A program made the translations under genes and the position numbers. Shown piece after piece: positions 1 through 9,279 of a stretch of DNA of 64,000 nt. The notes beneath the pieces are model-generated. The model searched no databases. It saw only the letters and a program-made list of their open reading frames with translations, and was not told the DNA's origin. Numbering within the stretch: position 1 is the first letter of the stretch; each line of letters opens with the position of its first letter. The DNA lies in assembly GCF_914271485.1 (NCBI RefSeq), contig NZ_CAJZAG010000018.1:42039-106038 (forward strand), read 5' to 3'. Origin of the DNA: Cupriavidus pampae (GTDB taxonomy: Bacteria; Pseudomonadota; Gammaproteobacteria; Burkholderiales; Burkholderiaceae).

Positions 1-10
1 CGCGCTGGCG

Positions 11-262
11 ATGCAAAAGACCGACCCGAGGGGTACGGAAAAATGGCTGGATCAGCTTGATCTGGAGCGCCTCGCCTCTCTCAGTCATTGCCACGATGTT
101 GACGTCGTTCAAATGCAAGCACAGTGTCGCGAGATCGCATTGCAGAGCATGGCGACGACCTTGGATGAGTGCCCAAAATGCCCGCCGCGCAAAGCGCTTG
201 AGCACGCCTTGAAGATCATCGAGGGGGCGCTGCCTGTGCCATCAGCATCTGCTAAAAAATAG
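11..262 (+). CDS. hypothetical protein, possibly 3' end of a longer gene
   Basis: The 83 codons from the first ATG read as a hydrophilic, Cys- and His-containing alpha-helical protein with no family I recognise. The frame is still open at base 2, so the true start may lie before the window and this could be only a C-terminal part. There is no clear ribosome site before the ATG, since only ten bases are visible. The sequence after its TAA is AT-rich for about 80 bases. Function unknown. Confidence 0.4.
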   Translation: MQKTDPRGTEKWLDQLDLERLASLSHCHDVDVVQMQAQCREIALQSMATTLDECPKCPPRKALEHALKIIEGALPVPSASAKK

Positions 263-736
263 TTGAAATATAATGGTTTAAGCGACGGTGTTGCTTCGAC
301 TCCTAGCTCAATAAAAGCGTCACTTCGACTCATCCCGTATTAAATCTAACGCTTTGCGTCACCGCAGGCCTTGCCGGAATTTCAGCGGCTTGATCAGCAA
401 GAGTGCAGTTTCGTCGAAGGGCGCGGCTACATCGCTGATACCCGTTAGCGGCAGGGCCGCGCTCTTTCGGCAAGATCGTCGCATGCATGCCGCTATCAGT
501 GGCCGCTCTCGGGCGGTACGTCAGGCACCAGCCGGCCACAAACAGCCAGTGTAGGAAAGGACGGCGATGGCCGTTCAGGGGGCGGAGGCGGTCGCCTGAT
601 GCGGCGCGACCGTCGACGATCGGCCACTATCCGTCGTTCACTAATAGAAGCCCAACGATCAGAATGCGCCGGACTTCAAACCGGTCAGCATCCATCGCGC
701 CACCGACAGTTGAATTAGATAGATGTCCCGCAGAGA
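263..736. other. gene-poor gap, no supported gene
   Basis: This 474-base stretch lies between the first gene and the convergent IclR gene. Short open frames exist on both strands but none has a ribosome site, family signature or convincing codon pattern. No hairpin terminator with a T-run was found. I see nothing else in it. Confidence 0.5.
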
Positions 737-1492
737 TCAGGGATGCCAGGTCGTAGGCCGAACAGTCTGATCGCGAGAGCCAGAGATGGCATAGGACACC
801 TCTTTGCCGGCGGACAGCATCAGATCCACGTGCATCGCCAGCTTTTCGCGCGTCAGCCGACTGATTGGGCCGGATATGCAAAGCGCGCCGGCCAATGTCC
901 AGTTGATCCCGAAGACCGGCACGGCGAGGCTGGATACCTCGGGTTCGCGTTCGCCCATCGAGATGTAGAAGCCATCTTTGCGAATCGCCTCGTAGGGCGC
1001 GCCGGCTTCGCCTGCGAAGGCGCGTAGGACCCTTCCAGGCGCGCCGGAGAGAGACAGCCTTTCTCCCACCCGAACGTGGTGCCGCACCGCGCCCGGTCCT
1101 TCCACGCGCACGAGACACGCTCGCGTGTCTCCCTCGCGGACATAGAAGGCCGCGCTTTCGCGTGTCTCGTCGCTGACGCGCCTCAGCACGGGTTCCACCG
1201 TTTCGTTGACGCGAAACGCAGCCTGATAGCGCGCGCCGAGCCATCCCGCCGCCGCGCCGAGCCGCCATTGGCCGTCTTCACGCTGGACGAGGTACTCGCT
1301 CCGCGCGAGCGTTCGCGCCGTCCGTAACACCGTGGATTTCCCCATCCCGACCCGGCGGCTCAACTCCGACAGGGTCAGCGAGGTGTCGTCTGCAGAGAAG
1401 GCCTCGAGAATCTGCAGCGCTCGCGTGACGGCAATGATGGTGTCTTTATCCGCACGTTCAATCTCCGATGCGGCTTCCACGTTCCGTTTCAT
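737..1492 (-). CDS. IclR-family transcriptional regulator
   Basis: A 251-residue protein, usual length for IclR regulators. Residues about 15-80 form the winged helix-turn-helix (ALQILEAFSADDTSLTLSEL, then GKSTVLRTARTL). The rest is the ligand-binding IclR domain, including SGAPGRVLRAF and VPVFG segments. I start at the ATG of MKRNVEA rather than an upstream in-frame codon at 1531, because the longer form would extend into the control region shared with the divergent gene. It is divergent from the Bug receptor gene at 1587 and probably controls the 1587-6348 catabolic genes, with an aromatic or organic acid as effector (inference). A perfect inverted repeat at 1500-1536 lies just upstream and could be its operator. 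Confidence 0.9.
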   Translation of the reverse strand: MKRNVEAASEIERADKDTIIAVTRALQILEAFSADDTSLTLSELSRRVGMGKSTVLRTARTLARSEYLVQREDGQWRLGAAAGWLGARYQAAFRVNETVEPVLRRVSDETRESAAFYVREGDTRACLVRVEGPGAVRHHVRVGERLSLSGAPGRVLRAFAGEAGAPYEAIRKDGFYISMGEREPEVSSLAVPVFGINWTLAGALCISGPISRLTREKLAMHVDLMLSAGKEVSYAISGSRDQTVRPTTWHP

Positions 1493-1499
1493 GGCACAT

Positions 1500-1536
1500 G
1501 TTCCGTTATGGACAACGCGATTGTATAGCACGGAAC
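1500..1536. promoter_or_regulatory. inverted repeat, candidate IclR operator
   Basis: GTTCCGT at 1500-1506 and ACGGAAC at 1530-1536 form a perfect 7-bp inverted repeat with centres 30 bp (about three helical turns) apart. It sits in the 94-base gap between the divergent IclR gene and Bug receptor gene. That spacing suits two dimers binding the same DNA face. Role inferred from position. Confidence 0.45.
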
Positions 1537-1586
1537 GAAATTCTATAGTCCTGCCACAAATACAAGCATTTCGATTGGAGACATCC

Positions 1587-2561
1587 GTGAATCTCGTTTT
1601 TCGCGTTGCGACCGCGTGCGCCTTCGCCGCACTCCCTTGCCTTCCCGCCCATGCCGCGGACAGCTATCCGACCAAACCTATTCGCCTGATCGTTCCTTTC
1701 CCGCCCGGCGGTGCGCCGGATACTTTCTCGCGCGAAATCGGACAGCAACTGAGCAGGGATCTCAAGTGGACCATCATCGTCGATAACAAGCCTGGCGCGG
1801 GGGGCAACCTCGGCGCCGATGCCGGCGCCAAGGCGACGCCCGACGGCTACACGCTGGTGTTCGGACAGACCAGCAATCTTGCGATCAACCCTTCGTTGTA
1901 CAAGAAACTGCCGTACGACCCGACCAAGGATCTGACGCCGATTGCATTGATCGCGTCCGCGCCGCTCGCGATCGTGGCGAACAACAATTCGCCCTACAAG
2001 AACCTGTCCGACGTGATTGCCGCGGCGAAGGCGAAGCCCGGCACGGTAACGTTCGGAACGCCAGGAAATGGGACGGTCGCACACCTTGCGATGGAGCTGC
2101 TGCAGAAGCAGGCCGGCGTCACGTTGCAGCACATTCCCTACAAGGGCGCCTCGCAGGCTCTCACCGATGTCCTGAGTGGCCAGGTGGAAATCTATATCGG
2201 CTCCGTGCCCACGGTGATGGGCCAGATCAAGACCGGCAAGTTGCGCGGTATCGCCGTGACATCCGCAAAGCGTTCGGCGCAACTGCCCAACACGCCGACC
2301 GTCGCCGAAGCGGGAGTGAAGCAATTCGAGGCAGATACCTGGTTTGGCCTGCTCGCTCCGGCTGGCACGCCCGCGCCCATCGTGGCCAAGCTCAACGCTG
2401 AATTGAATCGCGCACTACAGGCTCCGGCCGTTCGTTCGAAGATCGAAGCAGAAGGCGGACAGGTGCTGGGCGGCACCCCAGAAGCATTCGCCAGTCTCTT
2501 GCAGAAGGATCTTGCGCGCTGGCGTGTCGTGGTCAGAGATTCGGGCGCGACCATCGATTGA
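1587..2561 (+). CDS. Bug/TctC-family periplasmic solute-binding protein
   Basis: A 324-residue tripartite tricarboxylate transporter-type binding protein. I chose the GTG at 1587 because TTGGAG lies 6-11 bases upstream and it places a clean signal peptide (FRVATACAFAALPCLPAHA) before the mature ADSYPTKPIRLIVPFPPGG, the family's characteristic first strand. Further family marks are the VVDNKPGA-like IIVDNKPGAGGNLGAD and the DGYTL motif. The ligand is probably a carboxylate. No TctA/TctB membrane genes are nearby, which is common for the expanded Bug families of Burkholderiales. It opens the operon that includes the RraA-like, dehydrogenase and cyclase genes. Confidence 0.9.
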   Translation: MNLVFRVATACAFAALPCLPAHAADSYPTKPIRLIVPFPPGGAPDTFSREIGQQLSRDLKWTIIVDNKPGAGGNLGADAGAKATPDGYTLVFGQTSNLAINPSLYKKLPYDPTKDLTPIALIASAPLAIVANNNSPYKNLSDVIAAAKAKPGTVTFGTPGNGTVAHLAMELLQKQAGVTLQHIPYKGASQALTDVLSGQVEIYIGSVPTVMGQIKTGKLRGIAVTSAKRSAQLPNTPTVAEAGVKQFEADTWFGLLAPAGTPAPIVAKLNAELNRALQAPAVRSKIEAEGGQVLGGTPEAFASLLQKDLARWRVVVRDSGATID

Positions 2562-2634
2562 TACCACGGCGGACGACCGTCCGCCGGATTCTCGTCTGCA
2601 TTTCTTGCTATTTCAACTGAACACAGGAGCCACC

Positions 2635-3333
2635 ATGTCGGCAACCCAGCAACTCCCCGATGTCATCCGCGATATCGATCGCGTTTCGACCGAAGTCGTC
2701 AAGCAGGCGTCCCAGTACGCGTCGTCCATCTTCGCCGATGTGGCCGGCCGGCGCGGTGGCCTCCACGGGCGGATCGCGCCGCTCAGTCAGAAGAGCAAGT
2801 TCTGCGGGCCGGCAATCACCGTGGAAGTCCGCCCTGGCGATAACCTCATGATTCACGCCGCGATGGCACTGGCGAAACCCGGCGACGTCATCATCGTCGA
2901 TGGCAAAGGCGATCAAAACAGCGCGCTGATGGGCGCGATCATGGTCAATCAATGCATCGCCCTCGGTGTGGCCGCAGTCGTCCTCGACGCCGCTGCGCGC
3001 GACGCCGAAGAGATTATCGAGACCGGCTTCCCGATGTATTCGGTTGGCCTGAATCCCAATGGTCCGACCAAATTCGTGCCCGGCCGCGTGAATCATCCGA
3101 TCCAATGCGGCGGCGTTACGGTCTGCCCCGGAGACCTCGTCATCGGCGATGCGGACGGCGTCGTCGTGATCGAGCGCGAGAAGGCGCCGGCGTTGATCGA
3201 AGAGGCGGGAAAGAAGGTGGCGGCAGAGCGCAAGCGCATCGAAGGCATCAAGTCAGGCGAAGCGCTCCGCCCATCGTGGCTCGATGACGCCTTGCGTGCA
3301 GCCGGTGTCCTGAAGATGGGAGAAGCGCTGTGA
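2635..3333 (+). CDS. RraA-like / 4-hydroxy-4-methyl-2-oxoglutarate-type aldolase
   Basis: A 232-residue protein of the RraA fold, which includes class II pyruvate aldolases (HMG/CHA aldolases) and the RNase E inhibitor RraA. The core is visible at residues 95-130 (ALMGAIMVNQCIALGVAAVV followed by LDAAARD, with R122 and D123 matching the substrate and metal-binding Arg-Asp of the family). The usual DG before the RD is DA here. Starting at the ATG behind ACAGGAGCCACC gives the expected N terminus. The catabolic neighbours favour an aldolase or decarboxylase role over RNase E control. Its stop codon overlaps the next gene's GTG start (GTGA), implying translational coupling. Confidence 0.85.
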   Translation: MSATQQLPDVIRDIDRVSTEVVKQASQYASSIFADVAGRRGGLHGRIAPLSQKSKFCGPAITVEVRPGDNLMIHAAMALAKPGDVIIVDGKGDQNSALMGAIMVNQCIALGVAAVVLDAAARDAEEIIETGFPMYSVGLNPNGPTKFVPGRVNHPIQCGGVTVCPGDLVIGDADGVVVIEREKAPALIEEAGKKVAAERKRIEGIKSGEALRPSWLDDALRAAGVLKMGEAL

Positions 3334-4262
3334 GCACCGCGGCAAAGCCCGTTATCGTCGTAACGGCGGCAAACATCGCGCCACAGGCGGTCGCGCTGCT
3401 ATCCGATTTCGAATTGGTTTATGCAGGCAAGGCAGCGACCGAAGAAGAGACGGCGGCGCTCTGCCGACGTCACGCGCCCCTCGCCGTCATCGTTCGCACT
3501 AGCAAGGTCGGCGCCATGGTGCTCGATGCGGCGCCGTCGATTCGCGTCCTGTCGAAGCACGGAAGCGGCATCGATAATATCGACCAGGAAGCCGCGAAGG
3601 CGCGAGGTGTCAAGGTGGTGGCCGCGGCAGGGGCCAATGCCGCGGCGGTTGCCGAGCAAGCGCTGGCGCTGATGCTCGCCTGCGCCAAATCGGTGGTGAC
3701 CCTGGACCAGCGCACGCGCGCCGGCCATTGGGACAAGTCGACGCACCAGAGCCTCGAACTTCAGGGGCGCACGCTGGGTCTCGTCGGGCTGGGTGCGATC
3801 GGCCGGCGCTTCGCGCGTATCGCCAGCGCGATGGACATGAAGGTCATCGGATATGACCCTTATGCGACCGATCTGCCAGCGAGCATCGAGCCAGTCAGCC
3901 TCGAGTCCGTCTGGCAAAACTCGGACGTCATCTCGTTCCACTGCCCACTAACCGCCGAGAACCGCGGACTGCTCGATGCGGAAGCGCTGGCCCAATGCAG
4001 GGACGGCGTGATTGTCGTCAATACCGCGCGCGGCGGTCTCATCGAGGAAGATGCGCTTCTGGCAGCGGTGGAAAGCGGCAAAGTGGCCGCCGCGGGCCTG
4101 GATTCGTTGCAGCAGGAGCCGCCACCCGCCGATCATCCGTTCTTCAGGAACGGCAAGTTCATCATCAGTCCGCATATCGGCGGCGTCACCAGTGATGCCT
4201 TCGTCAACATGGGTGTCGCCGCCGCGAAGAACGTGATGGCAGAACTGGCGAAGCTGCGGTAA
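3330..4262 (+). CDS. D-2-hydroxyacid dehydrogenase (NAD-dependent, SerA-like)
   Basis: A 310-residue protein with the D-isomer-specific 2-hydroxyacid dehydrogenase architecture. The NAD-binding motif is GLGAIG at residues 153-158, with the cofactor-selecting D176 at the end of the second strand (VIGYDP). The catalytic Arg is R234 in NTARGG, the Glu lies near 263, and the His is H282 in SPHIGG. The start is the GTG that overlaps the previous stop. It presumably oxidises or reduces a 2-hydroxy or 2-oxo acid produced in the same pathway as the RraA-like aldolase. The serine pathway enzyme SerA is a relative, but the short length without an ACT domain and the operon argue for a catabolic enzyme. 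Confidence 0.9.
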   Translation: MSTAAKPVIVVTAANIAPQAVALLSDFELVYAGKAATEEETAALCRRHAPLAVIVRTSKVGAMVLDAAPSIRVLSKHGSGIDNIDQEAAKARGVKVVAAAGANAAAVAEQALALMLACAKSVVTLDQRTRAGHWDKSTHQSLELQGRTLGLVGLGAIGRRFARIASAMDMKVIGYDPYATDLPASIEPVSLESVWQNSDVISFHCPLTAENRGLLDAEALAQCRDGVIVVNTARGGLIEEDALLAAVESGKVAAAGLDSLQQEPPPADHPFFRNGKFIISPHIGGVTSDAFVNMGVAAAKNVMAELAKLR

Positions 4263-4271
4263 GGAGGCCTT

Positions 4272-5351
4272 ATGAACGAATCGAATGAAGCATCGCGGCG
4301 GTGGCAACGCAAGCCCGACGGCAGCAACTGGGGAGAGTTTGGCGCGAACGATCAACGCGGGCGCATGAACCTCGTGGATCGCGCTAAGGTACTGCAAGGC
4401 GTCGCCGAGGTGCGAGAAGGTATGACGTTCTGCCTGTCGCTTCCGCTGGACTACCCCGGTGGGCAAACCATGAACGTGCGACGTCAGCCGCCGCGTCGCT
4501 TCGCCGTTCTTCGCGATGGAAAGAGCGCCGGGCAGCAGGGTTTCTGCTGGTCGTACCGCTCAGAGGATCCCGATCTGACGGACGTGGTCAATGACGATGT
4601 CGTCCTCATGAGCCTGCAGTACTCCACGCAGTGGGACAGCCTGGCCCATGTGGGCAGCCATTTTGATGCCGATGGCGACGGCAGCGACGAGGCCGTCTTT
4701 TATAACGGCTTTCGGGCCGGCGAGGACATCAGGGCAGGCGTCGAGACCGAGGCGGCCGAGCCGTGGGCAAGATACGAGAACCCTGAAGCTGGCGCGTTGA
4801 GCATCGCGGTCCTCGCCGAGCACGGTGCGCAGGGCCGCGGTGTCATGATAGACATTGAACGCCACATTGGCCGCAAGCGGCAGGCCGTCGGCTACGACCA
4901 GCTCATGCGTATTCTCGACGCGGACAGGGTCACTGTGGAAGCCGGAGACATGGTCTGTCTCCATACCGGCTTCGCCGACACATTGCTGTCGATGAACAAG
5001 TCGCCCGATCTCAAAGTCCTTCACGAATCGGGCACCGGACTGGATGGCCATGACGCGAAGCTGCTGAACTGGATTACCGACTCGCGCTTGGCATGCCTGC
5101 TGGCGGACAACCCTGCCGTGGAGCTGGTGGTGCCGAAACCCCTGACCCCCGCTCCCATTCGCGGGCCACGCCTGCCGCTGCATGAGCATTGTCTGTTCAA
5201 GAACGGCATTCACCTTGGCGAGCTTTGGTATTTGACGCCATTGGCTCACTGGCTGCGCGAGAACGACCGTAGCCGCTTCCTGCTGACCGCGCCGCCGCTG
5301 CGCCTTCCCGGCGCGGTGGGTTCGCCGGCGACGCCGATCGCCACGGTCTAG
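4272..5351 (+). CDS. cyclase-family (kynurenine formamidase-like) hydrolase
   Basis: A 359-residue protein of the putative cyclase family (PF04199-type), metal-dependent hydrolases related to kynurenine formamidase and isatin hydrolase. The metal-ligand signature is present as HVGSHFD (H126, H130, D132) in place of the common HxGTHxD, and LHTGF later supports the fold. A strong AGGAGG lies five bases before the ATG. The gap from the dehydrogenase is only nine bases, so they are cotranscribed. This long 320-360 residue subfamily is often found beside Bug receptors in Burkholderiales. Substrate unknown; an amide or lactone hydrolysis is likely. Confidence 0.85.
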   Translation: MNESNEASRRWQRKPDGSNWGEFGANDQRGRMNLVDRAKVLQGVAEVREGMTFCLSLPLDYPGGQTMNVRRQPPRRFAVLRDGKSAGQQGFCWSYRSEDPDLTDVVNDDVVLMSLQYSTQWDSLAHVGSHFDADGDGSDEAVFYNGFRAGEDIRAGVETEAAEPWARYENPEAGALSIAVLAEHGAQGRGVMIDIERHIGRKRQAVGYDQLMRILDADRVTVEAGDMVCLHTGFADTLLSMNKSPDLKVLHESGTGLDGHDAKLLNWITDSRLACLLADNPAVELVVPKPLTPAPIRGPRLPLHEHCLFKNGIHLGELWYLTPLAHWLRENDRSRFLLTAPPLRLPGAVGSPATPIATV

Positions 5352-5382
5352 GACAAAACTACAACTTTCTGGAGACAAGACA

Positions 5383-6348
5383 ATGTTTAAGTCCATCACC
5401 CGCGGGCTCGCCGGGCTCGCACTACTTTGCGGTGCCACATGCGCCAGCGCCGCCTATCCGGATCGTCCCATCCGCCTCGTCGTGCCCTATCCCGCAGGCG
5501 GAGCGGCCGACACGGTCGCCCGCATCATCGCGGCGCCACTCGGTATCAAGCTGGGCCAGACCATCGTTGTCGACAACCGCCCCGGGGCGAGCGGTGTCAT
5601 TGGTGCGGGCGCTGTCGCAAAGGCCGCGCCGGACGGCTATACCTTGCTGCTCGACGCTACCGCTCACTCGGTCAATCCCAGCCTGCAACCAAAGCTTCCT
5701 TACGATACGGCAAAGGACTTCGCGCCGATCTCGCTCGTGGTGCTCGTGCCGAACCTGCTGGTGGTGCCGCCGAATTCTCCGTTCAACTCGCCCAAGGATA
5801 TCGTGGCGCATGCGAAGGCCACGCCCGGCAAGCTAACCTATGCGTCCGCGGGCTCGGGCACCGCACAGCACCTGGCAGCGGAACTCTTCCGTCAGCAGTC
5901 GGGCCTGAACATGCTTCACGTCCCTTACAAGGGCGGTGCGCCGGCATTGAGCGACCTGATGGGCGGCCAGGTGGATATGATGTTCAGCAATATGGCTGCT
6001 TCCTATCCGCTCGTTTCCGGCAAGAAGCTCAAGGTGCTGGCGACAACCGGCACGAAACGGTCCGCCGCGCTGCCGGATATCCCGACCATCGCCGAATCCG
6101 GGCTGCCCGGGTACCAGGTGTACGAGTGGAACGGCTTGTTTGCGCCCGCCGGCACGTCTGCGGAAATCATCGCGGCGATCAACAAGGCGACCATCGAGGT
6201 AATGAGTCAGCCTGCCGTCAAGGAACGTCTCGCGGCTATAGGAGCAGAGGCATCAGCTAACAAGCCTGAAGAGTTTCGAAAATTCCTCGACACGGAGCGC
6301 GCGAAATGGGCGACTGTTATCAAGCAGGGAAATATTCGCCCGGAATGA
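5383..6348 (+). CDS. Bug/TctC-family periplasmic solute-binding protein
   Basis: A 321-residue second Bug receptor in the operon. The signal peptide is ITRGLAGLALLCGATCASA, followed by the family's opening strand YPDRPIRLVVPYPAGGAAD. The VVDNRPGASGVIGA and DGYTLLLD motifs are intact. CTGGAGACAAGACA before the ATG gives the ribosome site. Two receptors in one operon suggest two uptake substrates, or substrate and intermediate. It ends the plus-strand catabolic operon, and the convergent LysR gene follows after 74 bases. Confidence 0.9.
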   Translation: MFKSITRGLAGLALLCGATCASAAYPDRPIRLVVPYPAGGAADTVARIIAAPLGIKLGQTIVVDNRPGASGVIGAGAVAKAAPDGYTLLLDATAHSVNPSLQPKLPYDTAKDFAPISLVVLVPNLLVVPPNSPFNSPKDIVAHAKATPGKLTYASAGSGTAQHLAAELFRQQSGLNMLHVPYKGGAPALSDLMGGQVDMMFSNMAASYPLVSGKKLKVLATTGTKRSAALPDIPTIAESGLPGYQVYEWNGLFAPAGTSAEIIAAINKATIEVMSQPAVKERLAAIGAEASANKPEEFRKFLDTERAKWATVIKQGNIRPE

Positions 6349-6422
6349 TGTCACGCGTGAAGAACGTACTCCGCGGAAAATCGATGGCCACGACGTAAAA
6401 AATAGTCATATCAACTGGACAA

Positions 6423-7352
6423 TCAAATACTCGCCACTTCCAATGTGATTGTTTCATACAGCGCCTCCGCAGCAGGCCGCAACGGCCTGTCTCGGCGGCG
6501 TATCAATGCAAGGACGCGGTCCACATCAGGTTTGATCAAAGGGATTGCGCAAAGCCGGGAATGATCGCGCGGCACCGCGATGCCTGGAAGCACGGCAACA
6601 CCCAGACCAGCGTCAACCAGCGCCAGGACCCCGACGACGTGGTTGGCTTCGTAATGAATCGTAGGGCGTCGCTCGAGGTGGGCGATGGCGCCTTCGATCA
6701 CGGCGCGATTGCCGCTTTGCTTCGACACGCTGACCATTCGTTGTCCCGCTAACTCTTCCCAAGACACGTAGTCCCGCTCGGCCCACTCATGGTCTTTCCG
6801 TAACACCAGTCGATAGGGCTCGGCGCGGATCGCTTGAAACTCGATGCTAGGCTCCAGCGCGCCCATGAAGTTGAGCCCGAAATCCGATTCTCCCGATATA
6901 ACGCTTGTCAGTACGGCGTTTGCGCTTTCGTCAATCACACGCACGCGCACGCCCGGATGTCTTTCGGCAAAAGAGTTGATCGCATGAGGCAGCAGATACA
7001 GCGCGGCGGAGGGTATTGCAGCCACGGTCACGAGGCCGCGGCGAAGCGTAGTCTCGTCGCCTAGCCGAAATACCGCGTGATCGAGGATATCCAAGGCAGC
7101 TCGCGCTTCCTCGGGGAACTGGCGGCCAACATTCGTCGTCTCCACACGGCGCGTCGTCCGGTCCAGCAGCCGGGAGCCGAGCGTCTTTTCCAACTTTTCG
7201 ATTCGCCGGCTGAGCGCTGGCTGTGAAATGTGAAGTGCCTCGGCGGCGATCCGGAAGCTTCCCTTTTCGGCGATCGCTACTAAGGCCTGTAGATCTTCCA
7301 GTGCGAAATTAATGTGTGACATGCATCGAATCATCAGAATATTGCAATTCAC
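6423..7352 (-). CDS. LysR-family transcriptional regulator
   Basis: A 309-residue LysR regulator. The N-terminal helix-turn-helix is at residues about 15-72 (LQALVAIAEKGSFRIAAEAL, ISQPALSRRIEKLE), and the effector-binding domain follows. The annotated start is a GTG with GGAG eight bases upstream. An ATG eleven codons in (MSHINFALED) is the alternative and lacks a clear ribosome site. It is divergent from the broken Bug gene at 7447, its presumed original target, by about 95 bases. The ligand is probably a small carboxylate. Confidence 0.9.
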   Translation of the reverse strand: MNCNILMIRCMSHINFALEDLQALVAIAEKGSFRIAAEALHISQPALSRRIEKLEKTLGSRLLDRTTRRVETTNVGRQFPEEARAALDILDHAVFRLGDETTLRRGLVTVAAIPSAALYLLPHAINSFAERHPGVRVRVIDESANAVLTSVISGESDFGLNFMGALEPSIEFQAIRAEPYRLVLRKDHEWAERDYVSWEELAGQRMVSVSKQSGNRAVIEGAIAHLERRPTIHYEANHVVGVLALVDAGLGVAVLPGIAVPRDHSRLCAIPLIKPDVDRVLALIRRRDRPLRPAAEALYETITLEVASI

Positions 7353-7446
7353 AGATTAGTCTCCGCGGAATAAGCTTGCAATGCCTGCGTGGGACCTAGC
7401 GACGTTCCGTGAGGCGCACAAAAAGACAGCATTCGGAGACAGTACC

Positions 7447-8411
7447 TTGAGACCTATCGTTCGCCATCTCGCACTCGCCCTTGCGCTGGGTGCGTGCGCC
7501 TTCCACGCACTGGCTGACGACTGGCCTGCAAAGCCGGTGAAATTCGTCGTACCGTTTGGCCCTGGCGGCGCCAATGATCTGGTCGCCCGTGCTGTGGCCG
7601 AGGCCGCATCGAAACAGCTCGGGCAACCCATCATAAGTCGAGAACAAGCCTGGCGCCGGCTCGGTATTGGGCGCCGACTATGTGGCCAAGTCCGCTCCGG
7701 ACGGCTACACGTTCCTCGCCCCGGCGGCCGGCGTGCTCACCAACGCGATGATCAAGACCCGCCTGCCTTACAAGGAGGAGGATCTGGTCCCTGTCGCCCT
7801 GCTGGCCGTCAGCCCATCTGTCATCGTTGTGCCCGCCGACTCACCAGTCAAGGACCTCAAAGAGCCTGGTTGCGAGCGGCAAAGGCGGAAAGAGCCTGAA
7901 TTTCGCCACGGCCGGCACCGGTAGCACGCCGCACTTCGTCGCGGAGATGCTGAAGCTGGCGACCGGCGTAAAACTTGAGATCATTCCCTACAAGAGCGGT
8001 TCCGAAGGCATGGTCGCCGTTGTCGGGAAACAGGTAGACGCGACGTCTGAGGCCAGCGTCGTGGTGCTGCCACAGGTCAAGGGCGGCAAGCTGCGAGCGA
8101 TCGCGTCCACCTGGGATACGCGCATTGCCGCGATGCCGGACTTGCCCACCGCCAAGGAACTCGGCTATCCCGGCATATTTATCGGACACTGGTCCGGCGT
8201 CTTCGCCCCGCGCGGTACCCCTGATGCGATCCTGGAGAAGTTGAACAACGCCATCGACACTGCGCTCAAGTCACCGGAGTTGCGCGCCAGACTGATCCCG
8301 CAAGGGATCCAGCCGGTCGGCGGGACGCGGTCCGGCTTTATCAAGTTCCTGTCGGACGAGAAGGCGCGCCTCGGCCCGATCGCGCGCGCGGCCAATATGA
8401 AGGAAGACTGA
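7447..8411 (+). pseudogene. Bug/TctC-family binding protein, broken by two +1 frameshifts
   Basis: The three frames together reconstruct one normal-length Bug receptor. The TTG start has GGAGAC eight bases upstream and gives a signal peptide (HLALALALGACAFHALA) and DDWPAKPVKFVVPFGPGG. The frame then breaks within ATAA at 7633-7636, where removing one base restores the VENKPGAGSVLGADY motif. It breaks again in the AAA at 7859-7861, where removing one A restores KDLKSLVASGKGG. The rest runs to the normal C terminus. Either the gene is dead or these are assembly errors, since both are single added bases. The LysR regulator beside it is intact. Confidence 0.8.
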
Positions 8412-8460
8412 CGGGCGCCGGCGTGTACAGAACCACCTTGACCCATGCTGCAGAATCGAG

Positions 8461-9279
8461 ATGAAACGAATCCTCCCGCCCCTTCCCGACCGCGCTCGCA
8501 TTGCCTCCCGCATTGCCGGCACCACGATCACCGCGCTCGCACTATTACTGCCCACCCTCGGACACGCGAGCGACCTTCTTGCCGTCACGTCCGGAGGATT
8601 CGCCGAGGCGTCGAAGCAGCTTACGAGTCTTTACAACAAAGCAAACCCTTCTGCTCCCGTTACCCTCACCTTCGGGCCGTCCATGGGCAAGACTGACAAT
8701 GCAATTCCGGCCCGTTTGGCACGTCAGGAACCGATTGACGTTGTCATCATGGTGGGTGGCGCGTTAGATCAGCTCATGGATAGCGGCAAGCTGGAGCCCG
8801 GCAGCAAAGTCATTCTCGCCAACTCGAAGATTGCCTGTGCTGTGCCCGCCGGCAAACCTCATCCCGACCTGCACACCGTTGCATCCGTGCGTCGGGCCTT
8901 TCTCGACGCGCCCTCCATTGCATGGTCCGATAGTGCAAGCGGTGAGTACATTCAAGGCGAGCTATTGGCTCGCCTCGGCATCGAGACGGAAGTGAAAAAG
9001 AAAGGCAAGCAGATCCCGGCAACGCCCGTCGGAGAGATACGGGCAAAAGGCGAAGCTGCATTCGGATGCCAACAGCACAGTGAGCTGCAGCCGGTACGTG
9101 GTATCGACATCGTCGCGGAACTACCGGACGAACTTCAGCGCATCACACCGTACGCAGCCGCGATTGTGAAAGGCAGCCCGCATCGCGCCGCGGCCAAGGC
9201 ATTCATCCAATATTTGGCGGCGCCGCCAAATGGCAAGATTATCAAGGCAACCGGCTTGACACCACTGAGCGAAAAATGA
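8461..9279 (+). CDS. ModA-like extracellular substrate-binding protein
   Basis: A 272-residue exported protein with a signal peptide ending in LLLPTLGHA. The mature part begins SDLLAVTSGGFAEA and continues with a GPSMGKTDNAIPARL segment, matching the type 2 periplasmic binding fold of molybdate-type ABC binding proteins (SBP_bac_11). No permease or ATPase gene is adjacent, and the residues that would fix molybdate specificity are not obvious. Orphan proteins of this type in Burkholderiales sit in catabolic clusters, so an organic ligand is equally possible. It lies 49 bases after the broken Bug gene, probably in the same transcript. Confidence 0.8.
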   Translation: MKRILPPLPDRARIASRIAGTTITALALLLPTLGHASDLLAVTSGGFAEASKQLTSLYNKANPSAPVTLTFGPSMGKTDNAIPARLARQEPIDVVIMVGGALDQLMDSGKLEPGSKVILANSKIACAVPAGKPHPDLHTVASVRRAFLDAPSIAWSDSASGEYIQGELLARLGIETEVKKKGKQIPATPVGEIRAKGEAAFGCQQHSELQPVRGIDIVAELPDELQRITPYAAAIVKGSPHRAAAKAFIQYLAAPPNGKIIKATGLTPLSEK

